Shown here piece after piece: positions 53,653-64,000 of a stretch of 64,000 nucleotides of DNA. A program made the translations under genes and the position numbers. Within the stretch, counting starts at the first letter, position 1, and each line of letters begins with the position of its first letter. Source of the stretch: an uncultured Isosphaeraceae bacterium (lineage in GTDB: Bacteria > Planctomycetota > Planctomycetia > Isosphaerales > Isosphaeraceae); NCBI GenBank assembly GCA_945957605.1, contig CAMFLR010000003.1, forward strand, positions 620,001 through 684,000. Reading direction: 5' to 3'. The notes under the pieces are model-generated. The model was not told the origin of the DNA, ran no database searches, and worked only from the letters and a program-made list of their open reading frames with translations.

Positions 53653-53989
53653 AGGATACTTGCTCGACATTGTTCTCGCGGCGAAAAAGGCGGCTCGATT
53701 TCTCGGGGAATCAACCCGCGACGACTTCGATGCCAATGAGATGCTTCAAGACGCACTCATGATGCAGATCGCCGTGATTGGCGAAGCGGTTCGTCATATT
53801 TCCGATGAGTTCAAAGCGACTCATCCCGAAGTTCCCTGGGCGAAGATCCGGCACACCCGCAATATCGTGACGCACGCGTATGGCGCGGTCGATTTGCATA
53901 AAGTTTGGGAAGCAGTGACTGTCGGCCTCCCACAGTTGATTGTGGCCCTCGAACCATTAATTCCCCCGGAAACGCCTCCTGAGACCTGA
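53639..53989 (+). CDS. hepT: HepT-type HEPN toxin (DUF86)
   Basis: A protein of 116 residues. The C-terminal half carries the RNase motif R-x4-H-x-Y (Arg74, His79, Tyr81 in RNIVTHAYG); His and Arg are catalytic in HEPN RNases and the Tyr is the site that MntA AMPylates. Other landmarks are LQDALMMQIAVIGEAV and EVPWAKIRHTRN. The start overlaps the mntA gene, so expression is coupled. Both active-site sets are intact, which suggests a working toxin-antitoxin pair, possibly a mobile accessory module. Confidence 0.9.
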   Translation: MSKDEGYLLDIVLAAKKAARFLGESTRDDFDANEMLQDALMMQIAVIGEAVRHISDEFKATHPEVPWAKIRHTRNIVTHAYGAVDLHKVWEAVTVGLPQLIVALEPLIPPETPPET

Positions 53990-54178
53990 CGTTTAGTTTC
54001 AGTTGTAATTATAAAGCCCAATCTGCCATGCACTTAAGCAATGATGCCAAGCTTGGTTTAGTTCCTCGGTCCATGTTACTGTTCGGCTCCGCTTGATCGA
54101 CTTCCCGAATCGGCTTATGATCCGCGCCGATCGAGACAACGCTGAATCGCCTTGCTTTGTGTGGGAAGGAGCCGACCA

Positions 54179-54760
54179 ATGCCGAAGCGCGTCCGCATCG
54201 CGGTTTTGACCATCTGGCCAGGACTGGCCCAGATCTGGTCCGGTCAGGACGTGCTCGGGCTAATCCTTGCGTTCGTTTTCGCGGGAACGCTAAACCTCGC
54301 CCTCGTCTCCCGGTATGTCTGGACCGAAGCCTTCGCCCCGGGCTGGCCCGCATTCTTTATGACGCTCGCCGGCGCAAGCTGGTTCGCCAGTTTAGGTTAT
54401 ACACTTTGGTGGGTATGGCTCTGCCATCCCGATCGCCACAAGGCAGAGATTGATCGCCTCTATCGCGAGGCGGCGGAATACTATCTCCAGGGGCGCTGGA
54501 ATGAAGCGCGTCGCCGATTGGAGACGATCCTGGCTCGCGACGAAACCGACGCCGACGCCCTGATGCAACTGGGGACGCTGTTCGTGCGTACCGAGCAACC
54601 GGGTCTGGCGCGGCGGTCGTTTAAGCAATGCCTCGAGCTCGAAACCGGGACGAAGTGGAGGTGGGAAATCCGCCACGCGCTCGCCCGAATCGATCAGGTC
54701 GCGCCTCAGGTTGAAATTCCGTCGGCAACTCCGGCCGAACCCGCAGCACCCGAATCGTAA
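54179..54760 (+). CDS. Membrane protein with TPR-like C-terminal repeat
   Basis: A protein of 193 residues. The first 85 residues contain three hydrophobic segments with a Trp/Gly-rich start (VLTIWPGLAQIWSGQDVLGL). Residues 95-175 form TPR-like helices (YREAAEYYLQGRWNEARRRL, ETILARDETDADALMQLGTL). AAGGAG lies eight bases before the ATG at 54179, so 54152 is rejected. TPRs bind proteins. The role is unknown. A hairpin follows. Confidence 0.75.
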   Translation: MPKRVRIAVLTIWPGLAQIWSGQDVLGLILAFVFAGTLNLALVSRYVWTEAFAPGWPAFFMTLAGASWFASLGYTLWWVWLCHPDRHKAEIDRLYREAAEYYLQGRWNEARRRLETILARDETDADALMQLGTLFVRTEQPGLARRSFKQCLELETGTKWRWEIRHALARIDQVAPQVEIPSATPAEPAAPES

Positions 54761-54775
54761 ATTCTTGCGGTTATG

Positions 54776-54796
54776 AGGCTTGGACTATCCAAGCCT
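54776..54796 (+). terminator. Hairpin after the TPR protein gene
   Basis: AGGCTTGG, loop ACTAT and CCAAGCCT form a perfect 8-bp stem 15 bases after the stop. No T run follows, so it is a weak terminator candidate. Confidence 0.4.
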
Positions 54797-55198
54797 TCGA
54801 ATCTCACCATGTATGTGTCCAGATGAACATTTCCCTTTGACATTTCGTACCCTAGAATGGTCTCGTGGTTCGCGGAGGGCGGTCGCTGGATGACTGCTGG
54901 CTCGTTTTTCCAGGGGCCAGAACCTATAATGAGGAATCCGGCCGGCCGGCCTGAGACGCTAAGACGAACCGCTGGGTGCTTTCCCGGGTCGGTAGTATAG
55001 GATGTGGTCAGTCGACGAAGGATCCATGAAGGTAGGCGAGCGGGAAGCCGCCAAGGGTCGATAGGCTTGGAGCCGGCACGGATACGGAGGCAGGACGGTC
55101 CTCGAGAGCGTTTTGTTTTGCGCAGCGACACGATCCTTGAAGTCCAAGCCGGGCACCGCCTCTCAGCGTGACCCGGGCGAACCGCCGGAGTTCTCCGT
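54797..55198 (+). promoter_or_regulatory. Long leader/promoter region of clpC
   Basis: About 400 bases without a supported gene before clpC. Antisense frames here have no support. ClpC genes in many bacteria are stress-controlled, so a regulated promoter or leader RNA could lie here, but I could not match a CIRCE, CtsR or sigma-32 box. The stretch just before the start is purine-poor, with no canonical Shine-Dalgarno right before the ATG; GGAG lies about 13 bases upstream. Confidence 0.35.
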
Positions 55199-57721
<2,523 letters not shown>

Positions 57722-57748
57722 GGTAGCTCACGCAAGTCATCGAAATCG

Positions 57749-57782
57749 AAGGGCGGGGAGTGAAAACTCCTCGCCCTTTTTC
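57749..57782 (+). terminator. Rho-independent terminator of clpC
   Basis: AGGGCGGGGAGT, GAAA loop and ACTCCTCGCCCT form a 12-bp stem with one G-T pair, followed by TTTTTC. Confidence 0.85.
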
Positions 57783-57788
57783 ATTTTG

Positions 57789-59084
57789 TCATCGTGCAAC
57801 TGGCGTCCGAATAAATCCCGAATCCACGGGCGCTTTGTAATCGATTGAGACCAATTCGGGCGTCTCGATGCGCACGCTGCCTCTAATCCGACTTTCGCAC
57901 GCGGCGTCGAGAATGCCGCCGGAGAGTTGTGTGCGTTCGACGGGGTAGGGCGAGTTTCCAGTCGCGAAGAAATCCTTGATGCGCATAACGAGCGGGTCGA
58001 AGAACCGTGCGCCTGGCGGTGCGGGCAAGTACATCAGTGTTGAATAGATGTTCTTGCGATCATCGACGACCGCGATCGAAGTATCGTCGATGTGACCGTT
58101 CAAAATCAAAGCAGTGCCGCGGAAACCGTCGACGTATTCGACCACGATCGCGAACGGGCCGTGCGGGTAGCGAGGAACGCCGCGCGGGGGTGAGAATTCT
58201 TTCACGTTGCGACGCATGTCGCCGGGATTAGCCGTATGGTTGCGCGTAAGCGCCTCGTCGAGTAGTTCGCGGGAAAAGACGCCGTCGTCGAGAGCTTTCC
58301 AGACTGCTTCCCCTTCGTAACAGATAACGCTCTTTACTCCCTGCGATTTGCCCTGCAGGCTGCGGCGTTCGACCATGCATTGCAATGTTTCGAGGGCGTG
58401 GAATCCGAAGGTGTCGAGCTCGCCGCGCGAGGCGACGACCGCTTCTTTCAAGTTGCGTCCCAGCGGGATCTCCACGTCGGGGAGACGCCACGTCACTGGC
58501 AGGCTCGAGCCGGCCATAAACGGGACTTTCACCTCGCGCGCGGCGTCGACCATCTTCTGCGCTTCGAAGCGATCGTAGGAAAGATGTTTATCAAGGAAGA
58601 TCGGCACACTTTTCTTCGAGTTGCGAAAAACCTCGATGCACTCGCGGAAGTATTTTCCGCGTGGGTAGAGCTTTTGGAGTTTGGCGTTCATCGGGTAATC
58701 GCCGTGTTCGGCGATCAGAAGCACGGCGTCGACCGCAAGCTTGCCGGTTCCCAGCGTGAGCGCTTCTGTAATCGTCGGGCTTAATTGCAGGTTCTTTTCG
58801 GCAGCGCGAGCTCGGCCCAGGTCAGTTGCCTTGTCGATTTGTTCGATGTAGAGGCTGGAAATCTCGAATTCGCATTCGCGTCCGGTTTGATCGGTTGCAC
58901 GATACTTGGGAGCGTTATCGAGAAAACGCCCGATGATATGGTATCCATGAGAAAGGTAGAAGAACGTGGAAGCGAGCGCGGCGACTTTGATTTTCCTCGG
59001 CCCTTCCTGGGCATTAGCCAGGGCCGGTCCCAGGGCAATTCCGGCTCCAGCCGCTTCGAGAAAGGCGCGACGCGTCGGCTTCAT
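57789..59084 (-). CDS. Tat-exported protein of unknown function
   Basis: A protein of 431 residues with an N-terminal twin-arginine-type leader (TRRAFLEAAGAGIALGPALA). The body has a Rossmann-like start (KIKVAALASTFFYLSHGYHI), AVDAVLLIAEHGDYP, SVPIFLDKHLSYD, and later PRYPHGPFAIVVEYVDGFRG and DTSIAVVDDRKNIYSTLMYL. The overall run resembles Gfo/Idh/MocA-like secreted proteins common in planctomycetes, but no GGDGxTH or EKP motif is seen, so I leave the function open. GGGAA lies upstream of the ATG. It converges on clpC. Confidence 0.7.
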   Translation of the reverse strand: MKPTRRAFLEAAGAGIALGPALANAQEGPRKIKVAALASTFFYLSHGYHIIGRFLDNAPKYRATDQTGRECEFEISSLYIEQIDKATDLGRARAAEKNLQLSPTITEALTLGTGKLAVDAVLLIAEHGDYPMNAKLQKLYPRGKYFRECIEVFRNSKKSVPIFLDKHLSYDRFEAQKMVDAAREVKVPFMAGSSLPVTWRLPDVEIPLGRNLKEAVVASRGELDTFGFHALETLQCMVERRSLQGKSQGVKSVICYEGEAVWKALDDGVFSRELLDEALTRNHTANPGDMRRNVKEFSPPRGVPRYPHGPFAIVVEYVDGFRGTALILNGHIDDTSIAVVDDRKNIYSTLMYLPAPPGARFFDPLVMRIKDFFATGNSPYPVERTQLSGGILDAACESRIRGSVRIETPELVSIDYKAPVDSGFIRTPVAR

Positions 59085-59126
59085 GATGAATGTTCCCTTG
59101 ATAGCGAGAATCTCGGTGGGAAACGA

Positions 59127-60269
59127 TCAGTAGCGGGAAACGGCCGGGAGGTCATCGTTCGACGATGTTCCGACGACAGCTTCCTCAGCGGGCGGTGATT
59201 CGGTGGGCGACTTCCACTCGCGGCTCATCAATTCGGCCCAGCGATGAAGGTCGGGCACAGCCTGGAAAATAAGCTTCACACACGCCGTAATCGGCATGGC
59301 AAGCACCAGACCGACAAGTCCCCAGATGAAGCCCCAGAAGAGGCAGGCGATCAGGATTACTGTTCCGTTGAGGTCGAGCGACTTGCCCAGAATGTACGGC
59401 GTGACGACGTAACCTTCGATCACCACAACCGCGGTGTAGATGCTGGCGACGAGAATCGCACCGCCGATTGACTCGAACTGTGCGAGCGTCACCAATGTGG
59501 GAAGTGCTCCACCTACCACCTGGCCGACGTAGGGGATAAAGTTCGTGAGCGCTGCGAAAACTCCGAGCGCAACGGCGAATTTCACGCCGATCGCCCAGAG
59601 TACGAGCGTCACGACGACCCCAACGCCAATGTTGATGAGCGTGCGCGCGACGAGAAATGCGCGAATCTGGTGGTTCAACGAGCGCAAGGTGTTCTCAGCA
59701 ACTCGCGCGTCGTGGCTCGACCTGGCGAAGAAGTGCAGCAGCTTGCGGCTCAACATCTCGCTTTCAGCGAGTAGGAAGAGCACGAAGACCATGATGATCA
59801 CGCCCTGAGCGACGAGGTACATCAGCTCGGGCAGGCCGTATTGCAGCTTGTTGATGAGCAGGACGCGGTTGGCGTCGCCGAGGATGTCGATGGTTCCCGG
59901 CTGAGGCAGAACGTTGCGCAGGAAGGGGTGGTCGCGACTCAGGCGGCTGATTTGATTGCTGACCCGGCCTGCCAGACGTTCGACGTCGCTCGGCAGCGTT
60001 TCCGAGGCTTCGATCAAGCTTTGCGCAACCAGGCTGGCGATGTAGAGGCCAAGCAGTCCGGTGATAATGAATAAAAACACCGCCGCGCCCGTCGTGCTCA
60101 TGGGCAAAACGCGGCGGAAGAAGCCGGTGATCGGCGAAAGCATGCTGGCGAGCAAGATCGCCAGGGCAATGGGTACGAGGATTGGCTTGAATACGTAAAG
60201 CGCGCCAATTACCCCGAGTACGGCAAGGACGATGATCGACGCATTGGCATATCGGCCCGATCGTTCCAC
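59127..60269 (-). CDS. AI-2E-type membrane permease family protein
   Basis: A protein of 380 residues with about eight helices and the PF01594 hallmarks: PILVPIALAILLASMLSPIT, a central soluble segment (ETLPSDVERLAGRVSNQISR), LARTLINIGVGVVVTLVLW, and ALGVFAALTNFIPYVGQVVG with the P-x-x-G motif and a GFIWGLVGLVLAMPITA end. The family is named after AI-2 export but members carry varied substrates, including Na+/H+ exchange. The start is GTG. Function therefore stays at transporter level. Confidence 0.9.
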   Translation of the reverse strand: MERSGRYANASIIVLAVLGVIGALYVFKPILVPIALAILLASMLSPITGFFRRVLPMSTTGAAVFLFIITGLLGLYIASLVAQSLIEASETLPSDVERLAGRVSNQISRLSRDHPFLRNVLPQPGTIDILGDANRVLLINKLQYGLPELMYLVAQGVIIMVFVLFLLAESEMLSRKLLHFFARSSHDARVAENTLRSLNHQIRAFLVARTLINIGVGVVVTLVLWAIGVKFAVALGVFAALTNFIPYVGQVVGGALPTLVTLAQFESIGGAILVASIYTAVVVIEGYVVTPYILGKSLDLNGTVILIACLFWGFIWGLVGLVLAMPITACVKLIFQAVPDLHRWAELMSREWKSPTESPPAEEAVVGTSSNDDLPAVSRY

Positions 60270-60406
60270 ACTCGCCCCCCAGAAGCCGTTCGCCTATCCG
60301 TGGCCCTCGCACATATTGTCACGAGATCGCCGGCGCGCTGCAAGAGTCGAACCGTCCCACGCGGGCGAAGCTTGCCTCAGAGTCACCGTTACGCGAGAAT
60401 GAAAGC

Positions 60407-60982
60407 ATGGACGAAGCTATCGCGCTTGAACCTGAGCAATGGGTCGATCGGCACGCCGATTCGCTTTATCGGTTTGCGCTGATGCGCATTCGCGACCCTG
60501 AACGTGCGGCCGACCTTGTGCAGGATACGCTGCTCGACGCGTTCCGGGCCCAGGCCGGATTTCGCGGCAACGCCAGCGAGCGAACCTGGCTGGTCAGCAT
60601 TCTGAAGCACAAAATCCTCGACGATTACCGCAAGCGGTCGAAGCGTACCTGGCAGGCTCAAACAAGCGAGCTCGAAGACGACTCGGCCGAGCCCGACATT
60701 CAGTTCACCGAAACTGGACGTTGGGTTGATCCGCCGTCGGCCTGGCCCGACGACGCTCTCGAACGTTCTGAATTCTGGGACACACTTTATGGCTGCCTTT
60801 CAGGGTTGCCCACAAATCTTTCGCGTCCGTTTGTGATGCGCGAGGTGGATGGCATGGAAGCTGATGAAGTGTGTAAGCTGTGTGATATCACACCGACCAA
60901 CCTTTGGGTGAGACTGCATCGGGCGCGGCTGGCTCTGCGCGGCTGTTTGCAGTCTCGGTGGCTCAGCGGTTCCGAAGCCTGA
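60407..60982 (+). CDS. ECF-type RNA polymerase sigma factor
   Basis: A protein of 191 residues. Sigma2 reads YRFALMRIRDPERAADLVQD and RTWLVSILKHKILDDYRKRS; sigma4 reads SRPFVMREVDGMEADEVCKL, then DITPTNLWVRLHRARLALRG. It is followed after 25 bases by a zinc-finger protein gene and then by a secreted protein gene, so the three look like one operon with the zinc-finger protein as anti-sigma factor. Such factors usually respond to envelope signals. Confidence 0.92.
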   Translation: MDEAIALEPEQWVDRHADSLYRFALMRIRDPERAADLVQDTLLDAFRAQAGFRGNASERTWLVSILKHKILDDYRKRSKRTWQAQTSELEDDSAEPDIQFTETGRWVDPPSAWPDDALERSEFWDTLYGCLSGLPTNLSRPFVMREVDGMEADEVCKLCDITPTNLWVRLHRARLALRGCLQSRWLSGSEA

Positions 60983-61007
60983 CTCTTGAACAGGAAAGTG
61001 CACTGCG

Positions 61008-61304
61008 ATGGGATCCTCCGGCGAGATCCACCGCTTACATTGTCATGGTGCGGCTCAGCTTTCGTCTGAAGCTCACGAGCGTGCGCTGTCCGCGGCCGAG
61101 TCGACTGCGCTCAACGTTCACCTGACGTTGTGTCCCCCTTGCAGGCACTATCACGAACAAATCGACCTGGTGCACGTCGCGCTCACTTCCGACGAGGCCG
61201 GCACAGCCACCGAAGGCTTGCCAGGCTTGCCCGAAGAGAAGCGGGAAATGATTCGCAAATGCTTGAACGCTGAAATTGCTGGCGGTGAACCACAGGAGGG
61301 CTAA
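61008..61304 (+). CDS. Zinc-finger putative anti-sigma factor
   Basis: A protein of 98 residues with the anti-sigma zinc finger: HLTLCPPCR gives His-x3-Cys-x2-Cys at about residues 38-45, preceded by another His/Cys group (HRLHCHGA). AGGAAAG precedes the ATG. It has no membrane helix, so a soluble, metal- or redox-sensing anti-sigma factor is likely. It lies between the sigma factor and a secreted protein, three bases before the latter's ATG. Confidence 0.8.
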   Translation: MGSSGEIHRLHCHGAAQLSSEAHERALSAAESTALNVHLTLCPPCRHYHEQIDLVHVALTSDEAGTATEGLPGLPEEKREMIRKCLNAEIAGGEPQEG

Positions 61305-61307
61305 GCC

Positions 61308-61778
61308 ATGTCCAGAAGGTTCGGCTTTGCGGCGGCAGTGGTTGTTCTTGGCATGTGCGACATCGCGAGCGCGCAGGGCGTTGGCATCATTCCCGATGGC
61401 GTCGGGCTGGACGCCACGCCTGCGGTTTCGGCCGATCGTCGTTATGTGCGGATCGGCGTGAATGCGGGTTTCAATAGTCTGACGGGACTTCAAACCTTCC
61501 CCGTTCCGGCCGCTGTGAGTGGCGGTGGTGGCGTGGGCTTTGGTGCCGGAGGCGGTTTCCTGCCCAGCGCCGGGCTATTCGGTCCCGGCGCGGTTGCATC
61601 GAACGGTGGACCGGTCGATTACTCGGCCGGTGCGTCGAGTTTTGGTCAGTCGTTCGCCGCGTACATGCAGACGGGAAGCGAGTCGCCGCCTGCCGCTGTG
61701 AAGCGGACAAAAGCGAAGGCAAAATCGGTGACAAAGCCAGCGACACGCTCAACCACCAAACCGAAGCCATCGCGATAA
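61308..61778 (+). CDS. Secreted low-complexity protein, probable target of the sigma operon
   Basis: A protein of 156 residues with signal peptide (to about residue 23, ASAQ), a short segment ATPAVSADRRYVRIGVNAGF, then Gly/Val/Pro/Ser-rich sequence and a basic tail with many Lys/Pro residues (KRTKAKAKSVTKP). GGAGGG lies about seven bases upstream of the ATG. The SADRRYVR stretch is known to me from planctomycete exported proteins, some secretin-like. Probably an envelope protein made with the sigma factor. Confidence 0.65.
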   Translation: MSRRFGFAAAVVVLGMCDIASAQGVGIIPDGVGLDATPAVSADRRYVRIGVNAGFNSLTGLQTFPVPAAVSGGGGVGFGAGGGFLPSAGLFGPGAVASNGGPVDYSAGASSFGQSFAAYMQTGSESPPAAVKRTKAKAKSVTKPATRSTTKPKPSR

Positions 61779-61820
61779 ATACCCGACGAGACAACGTCGT
61801 CTCGTGGATAGAGGACGCAG

Positions 61821-62252
61821 TTACTTGGCGGCCTGTTGTTCTAGCTTCGTTGTGATTTCCTGCTTGTCGCCAGGCTTCAAGCCGTTTTCATTCGAGATGA
61901 GCGTAACGATCTTCGACACGGTCTCGGCCTTGGGCGCAGTCTTGATCGTGCCGGCCTTCCAGACGATATCGGCGACAATGTCGTCGACGCTCTGGGCGTC
62001 GGCGTGATGGCCAGCTTCCTTGGTCGCGGTTTCCTGCGAAACCTTGGGCTCTTCCTTGACCTGGGGAGCAGCTTTACCCTGCCGCTTCGGTGCGCTGGCC
62101 GATTTCTCGACCCGCAGCACCAATTCCTTGGCGAGCGACTCGGCTGAGTACTGGGTTGCGGTGTCGAAGGTGGGCTTTTCGTTGCAGCCGAGAACCGTGG
62201 CGACAACAAGTGTCGCCACAGTTAACAGAGCAGCATACCGAGCAATGTTCAT
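61821..62252 (-). CDS. Putative lipoprotein
   Basis: A protein of 143 residues with a lipoprotein signal (TLVVATVLGCNEKP; the lipidated Cys is residue 23). The mature part is polar and helical with no recognised domain, having a Lys/Glu-rich centre (KSASAPKRQGKAAPQVKEEP) and a C-terminal helix. It lies 34 bases after the DUF1559 gene on the same strand and probably belongs to its operon. Confidence 0.75.
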   Translation of the reverse strand: MNIARYAALLTVATLVVATVLGCNEKPTFDTATQYSAESLAKELVLRVEKSASAPKRQGKAAPQVKEEPKVSQETATKEAGHHADAQSVDDIVADIVWKAGTIKTAPKAETVSKIVTLISNENGLKPGDKQEITTKLEQQAAK

Positions 62253-62286
62253 CGGTGCGAAACTCGCTTACAAACAGGTGAAGATT

Positions 62287-63420
62287 TCAGAACGAGTCGG
62301 CGGAAATGATTTCGCCGCCGTTGCGTGTACCCATCGCCCACCAGGCGGTCAGGCTGACCGAGTTCTTGATGAATCGCACCGAACCGTCCATGAACGAGAC
62401 GTTCGTGCCGCCGGGGTGGTTGCCGGTCGGATTCATCGCGCTATCGCCTTCCTGGCAGCGGAACGTGTTCGTGTAATAGGTCGTGATGTTCGGCCCGTTT
62501 GGTGGGAAAACATGGGCGTAAACGTGGCGTTCCCAGGCGTCGCTATAGGCCCAGGTCAGTCCCTTGTACTGGCTCCAGTCCTGCCAGTTAACCGCTGCGC
62601 CGGCGGCCATGCCGTCCTGCACAACGGCGATTGCCGGCACGTCGGTTTTCTCGACGAGTGCCGAGTTCGTGTAGTTCAAGTTGCGTCGCGGGTCGCGCGA
62701 GTTGCCCTGGCCTTCGTTGATTAGCGATTCGCTCAAGGCGGCGGTGTTCGAGGTACCGTCGGAGATCATTGCCAGGGTGACATTCACATTCGCGGTGGCG
62801 TCCTTGGCGGCGGTGCTGCACCAGTATTGCCCCTGGTACATTTTCGACATCGAGATGATGCCCGTGAGCGCGGGGACATTGCCGCCGTTCTTCTGGTCGC
62901 CCGGCATAAGAATGTTGCGAGGATGACCTGAATTGGCGACGTAGCTGAAATTGCCGACGTTGGGGACGTTTGTGTTTCGCACGCCGTCGGACGGGCAGAG
63001 GAAGCTGTTCACCGACGTGAAATAAACGGTGTGGCTAGGACCCGCGCCCGGAGTTACGTCGGCCCATTCGGTTGTGTAGACAAAGTTGCACGCGTTGTAC
63101 ATCGGCATTTGTTCCATGAATGGCAACAGGCCGACGTACCACGTGAAGCAACCGGAGTTGCCGTTTTTGGCGCCATTTTCTGAAGCATAGCGGAACTGGT
63201 GCAGGGGAGTGGTTTCGTTGACGCCGATGTAATTCGCGATCGCGAGCGTGATTTGTTTCAGGTTATTTGTGCACTGAGACCGGCGTGCGGCCTCGCGAGC
63301 AGCCTGCACGGCGGGCAGCAAAAGTGCGATCAAAACAGCGATGATCGCGATGACGACAAGGAGTTCGATCAGGGTAAAACCGCGCGTCCCACGGGGGCGA
63401 GCCGAATGATTGGAAGGCAT
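62287..63420 (-). CDS. DUF1559 pseudopilin-like protein
   Basis: A protein of 377 residues with a canonical prepilin N-terminus ([20 protein letters not shown]), the Leu/Pro-rich helix end [18 protein letters not shown], and the DUF1559 C-terminal motif H-x9-DG ([17 protein letters not shown]). Families like this are very numerous in planctomycetes and are probably exported or assembled by a type II secretion/pilus-like machine. GAGGAAA precedes the ATG. The lipoprotein gene downstream may be co-transcribed. Confidence 0.95.
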   Translation of the reverse strand: MPSNHSARPRGTRGFTLIELLVVIAIIAVLIALLLPAVQAAREAARRSQCTNNLKQITLAIANYIGVNETTPLHQFRYASENGAKNGNSGCFTWYVGLLPFMEQMPMYNACNFVYTTEWADVTPGAGPSHTVYFTSVNSFLCPSDGVRNTNVPNVGNFSYVANSGHPRNILMPGDQKNGGNVPALTGIISMSKMYQGQYWCSTAAKDATANVNVTLAMISDGTSNTAALSESLINEGQGNSRDPRRNLNYTNSALVEKTDVPAIAVVQDGMAAGAAVNWQDWSQYKGLTWAYSDAWERHVYAHVFPPNGPNITTYYTNTFRCQEGDSAMNPTGNHPGGTNVSFMDGSVRFIKNSVSLTAWWAMGTRNGGEIISADSF

Positions 63421-63598
63421 GGGGGATTTCCTCTTCGAAGGCGGGAGCTTCCCTGGCGGATGCCCAGATGCACTGATGAAAGTGACACATGGACAAACGA
63501 CAGGGTAACCCGCGTTCGAAAAGGAAGCATGAACGGCGAGTGAAGATTCGCAGGGGGAATCCTCGCCAACCTTTCATGCGATTCACTTGTTTAACGGA

Positions 63599-64000
63599 TC
63601 ACTCTTTCGGGTGATCGGTAGGCGCTGCGGAGTTTGCAGGCGATGCAGGGGCGCCGTTGGTCCCAGCCTTGGCCGTTGCCCGATATCTGAGCAGCTCCGC
63701 CATGTGGGTTGCGAGCGTCTGGAATTCTCGCGGCGTTGAAGGAGCGTGCGCGAGGTGCACGTTTTCGGCGGAAGGAGGGGCGTTGGGATCGTTCGGCATC
63801 GATACTTGGTGATTTTTGAGATTGAACACGCCGTACAGGACGTCGATTTCCCACTTTCCAGCCGCTTCGACCTCGGAACGAAGCTGAAAGGCGGATTGCG
63901 CGGCGTTGATGCAAACGGCGGTTTCGATGAGTGCTTCGCGATAGCCAGGCATGTTGCGGGCTTCTGGACCCCATACCTCTTTGATGCCGTTCGCCGCTTC
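63599..64000 (-). CDS. Hypothetical protein, N-terminus cut by window edge
   Basis: An open leftward frame enters from the right edge; 133 residues and a stop are visible. The visible part is polar and helical (EVWGPEARNMPGYREALIET) with an acidic and Pro/Ala-rich C-terminus. An internal ATG at 63952 exists, but sixteen coding-like codons lie upstream of it, so the true start is probably outside the window. No domain is recognised. Confidence 0.55.
   Translation of the reverse strand, partial: EAANGIKEVWGPEARNMPGYREALIETAVCINAAQSAFQLRSEVEAAGKWEIDVLYGVFNLKNHQVSMPNDPNAPPSAENVHLAHAPSTPREFQTLATHMAELLRYRATAKAGTNGAPASPANSAAPTDHPKE

Overview
This window looks like a chromosomal segment of a Planctomycetota bacterium, probably of the Gemmatales/Isosphaerales type. 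The evidence is a set of lineage-typical families found together: a DUF1501 Tat-exported protein, a DUF1559 pseudopilin with the H-x9-DG motif, a LEPR-XLL-like N-terminus, a PEP-CTERM protein, ECF sigma factors overlapping Ser/Thr kinase genes, a TIGR04137-type small basic protein, and many exported or membrane proteins of unknown role. The DNA is GC-rich, genes lie on both strands in short operons, and long antisense open frames are common. I see no rRNA, tRNA, CRISPR array, transposase or prophage. Both ends cut through genes.

Layout. 0-5 kb: a partial secreted alpha/beta hydrolase, two paralogous four-helix membrane proteins flanking an unrelated membrane protein, a CYTH-domain (class IV cyclase-like) protein and a LEPR-XLL exported protein. 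5-12.6 kb: DUF1501 protein, a secreted protein with a seven-residue FP repeat, purM, a cytochrome c'-like protein with a strong terminator, a frameshifted gene remnant, a pseudopilin-headed protein, a small basic protein and a ZIP metal transporter. 12.7-16.5 kb: an OprO/P-type porin and a redoxin/cytochrome c/copper-monooxygenase fusion, each followed by a terminator. 16.6-25.9 kb: membrane proteins, a nested palindromic repeat, a NagB-like protein, a REC-GGDEF diguanylate cyclase, a quinone-oxidoreductase-like enzyme, a Rieske protein, a LOG-family enzyme, zinc-ribbon proteins and a fatty-acid-hydroxylase-superfamily enzyme.

26-30.8 kb: the first sigma factor/kinase pair with an ATGA overlap, then a zinc-ribbon membrane protein with a long Pro/Ala-rich linker. 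31-40.3 kb: a polytopic GT-C-like membrane protein, two membrane-anchored alkaline-phosphatase-superfamily paralogues that carry Thr where sulfatases carry Cys/Ser, a nitrilase-family enzyme, a TolB-like Tat protein, a PDZ protein and a second nested palindrome. 40.3-47 kb: a membrane metallopeptidase-like protein, an SRPBCC protein, a YpfJ-type metallopeptidase, a zinc-ribbon alpha/beta hydrolase and an exported protein of unknown function. 47-53.2 kb: a PEP-CTERM protein with a possible thioester domain, the second ATGA-overlapped sigma factor/kinase pair and an endoglycoceramidase-like GH5. 53.3-64 kb: a HepT/MntA toxin-antitoxin pair, a TPR membrane protein, clpC behind a long leader, a Tat protein, an AI-2E-type permease, a sigma/anti-sigma/secreted-protein operon, a lipoprotein and a DUF1559 pseudopilin, and a gene cut by the right edge.

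The window reads mostly as housekeeping genes (purM, clpC) mixed with envelope, signalling and exported-protein genes. I found no large defence island or biosynthetic cluster. The most unusual items are the three-part copper-monooxygenase fusion, the two Thr-type membrane phospho-/sulfo-transferase-like proteins near a GT-C-like protein, the zinc-finger kinase coupled to its sigma factor, the pseudopilin-headed protein, and two palindromic elements of the same design but different sequence.
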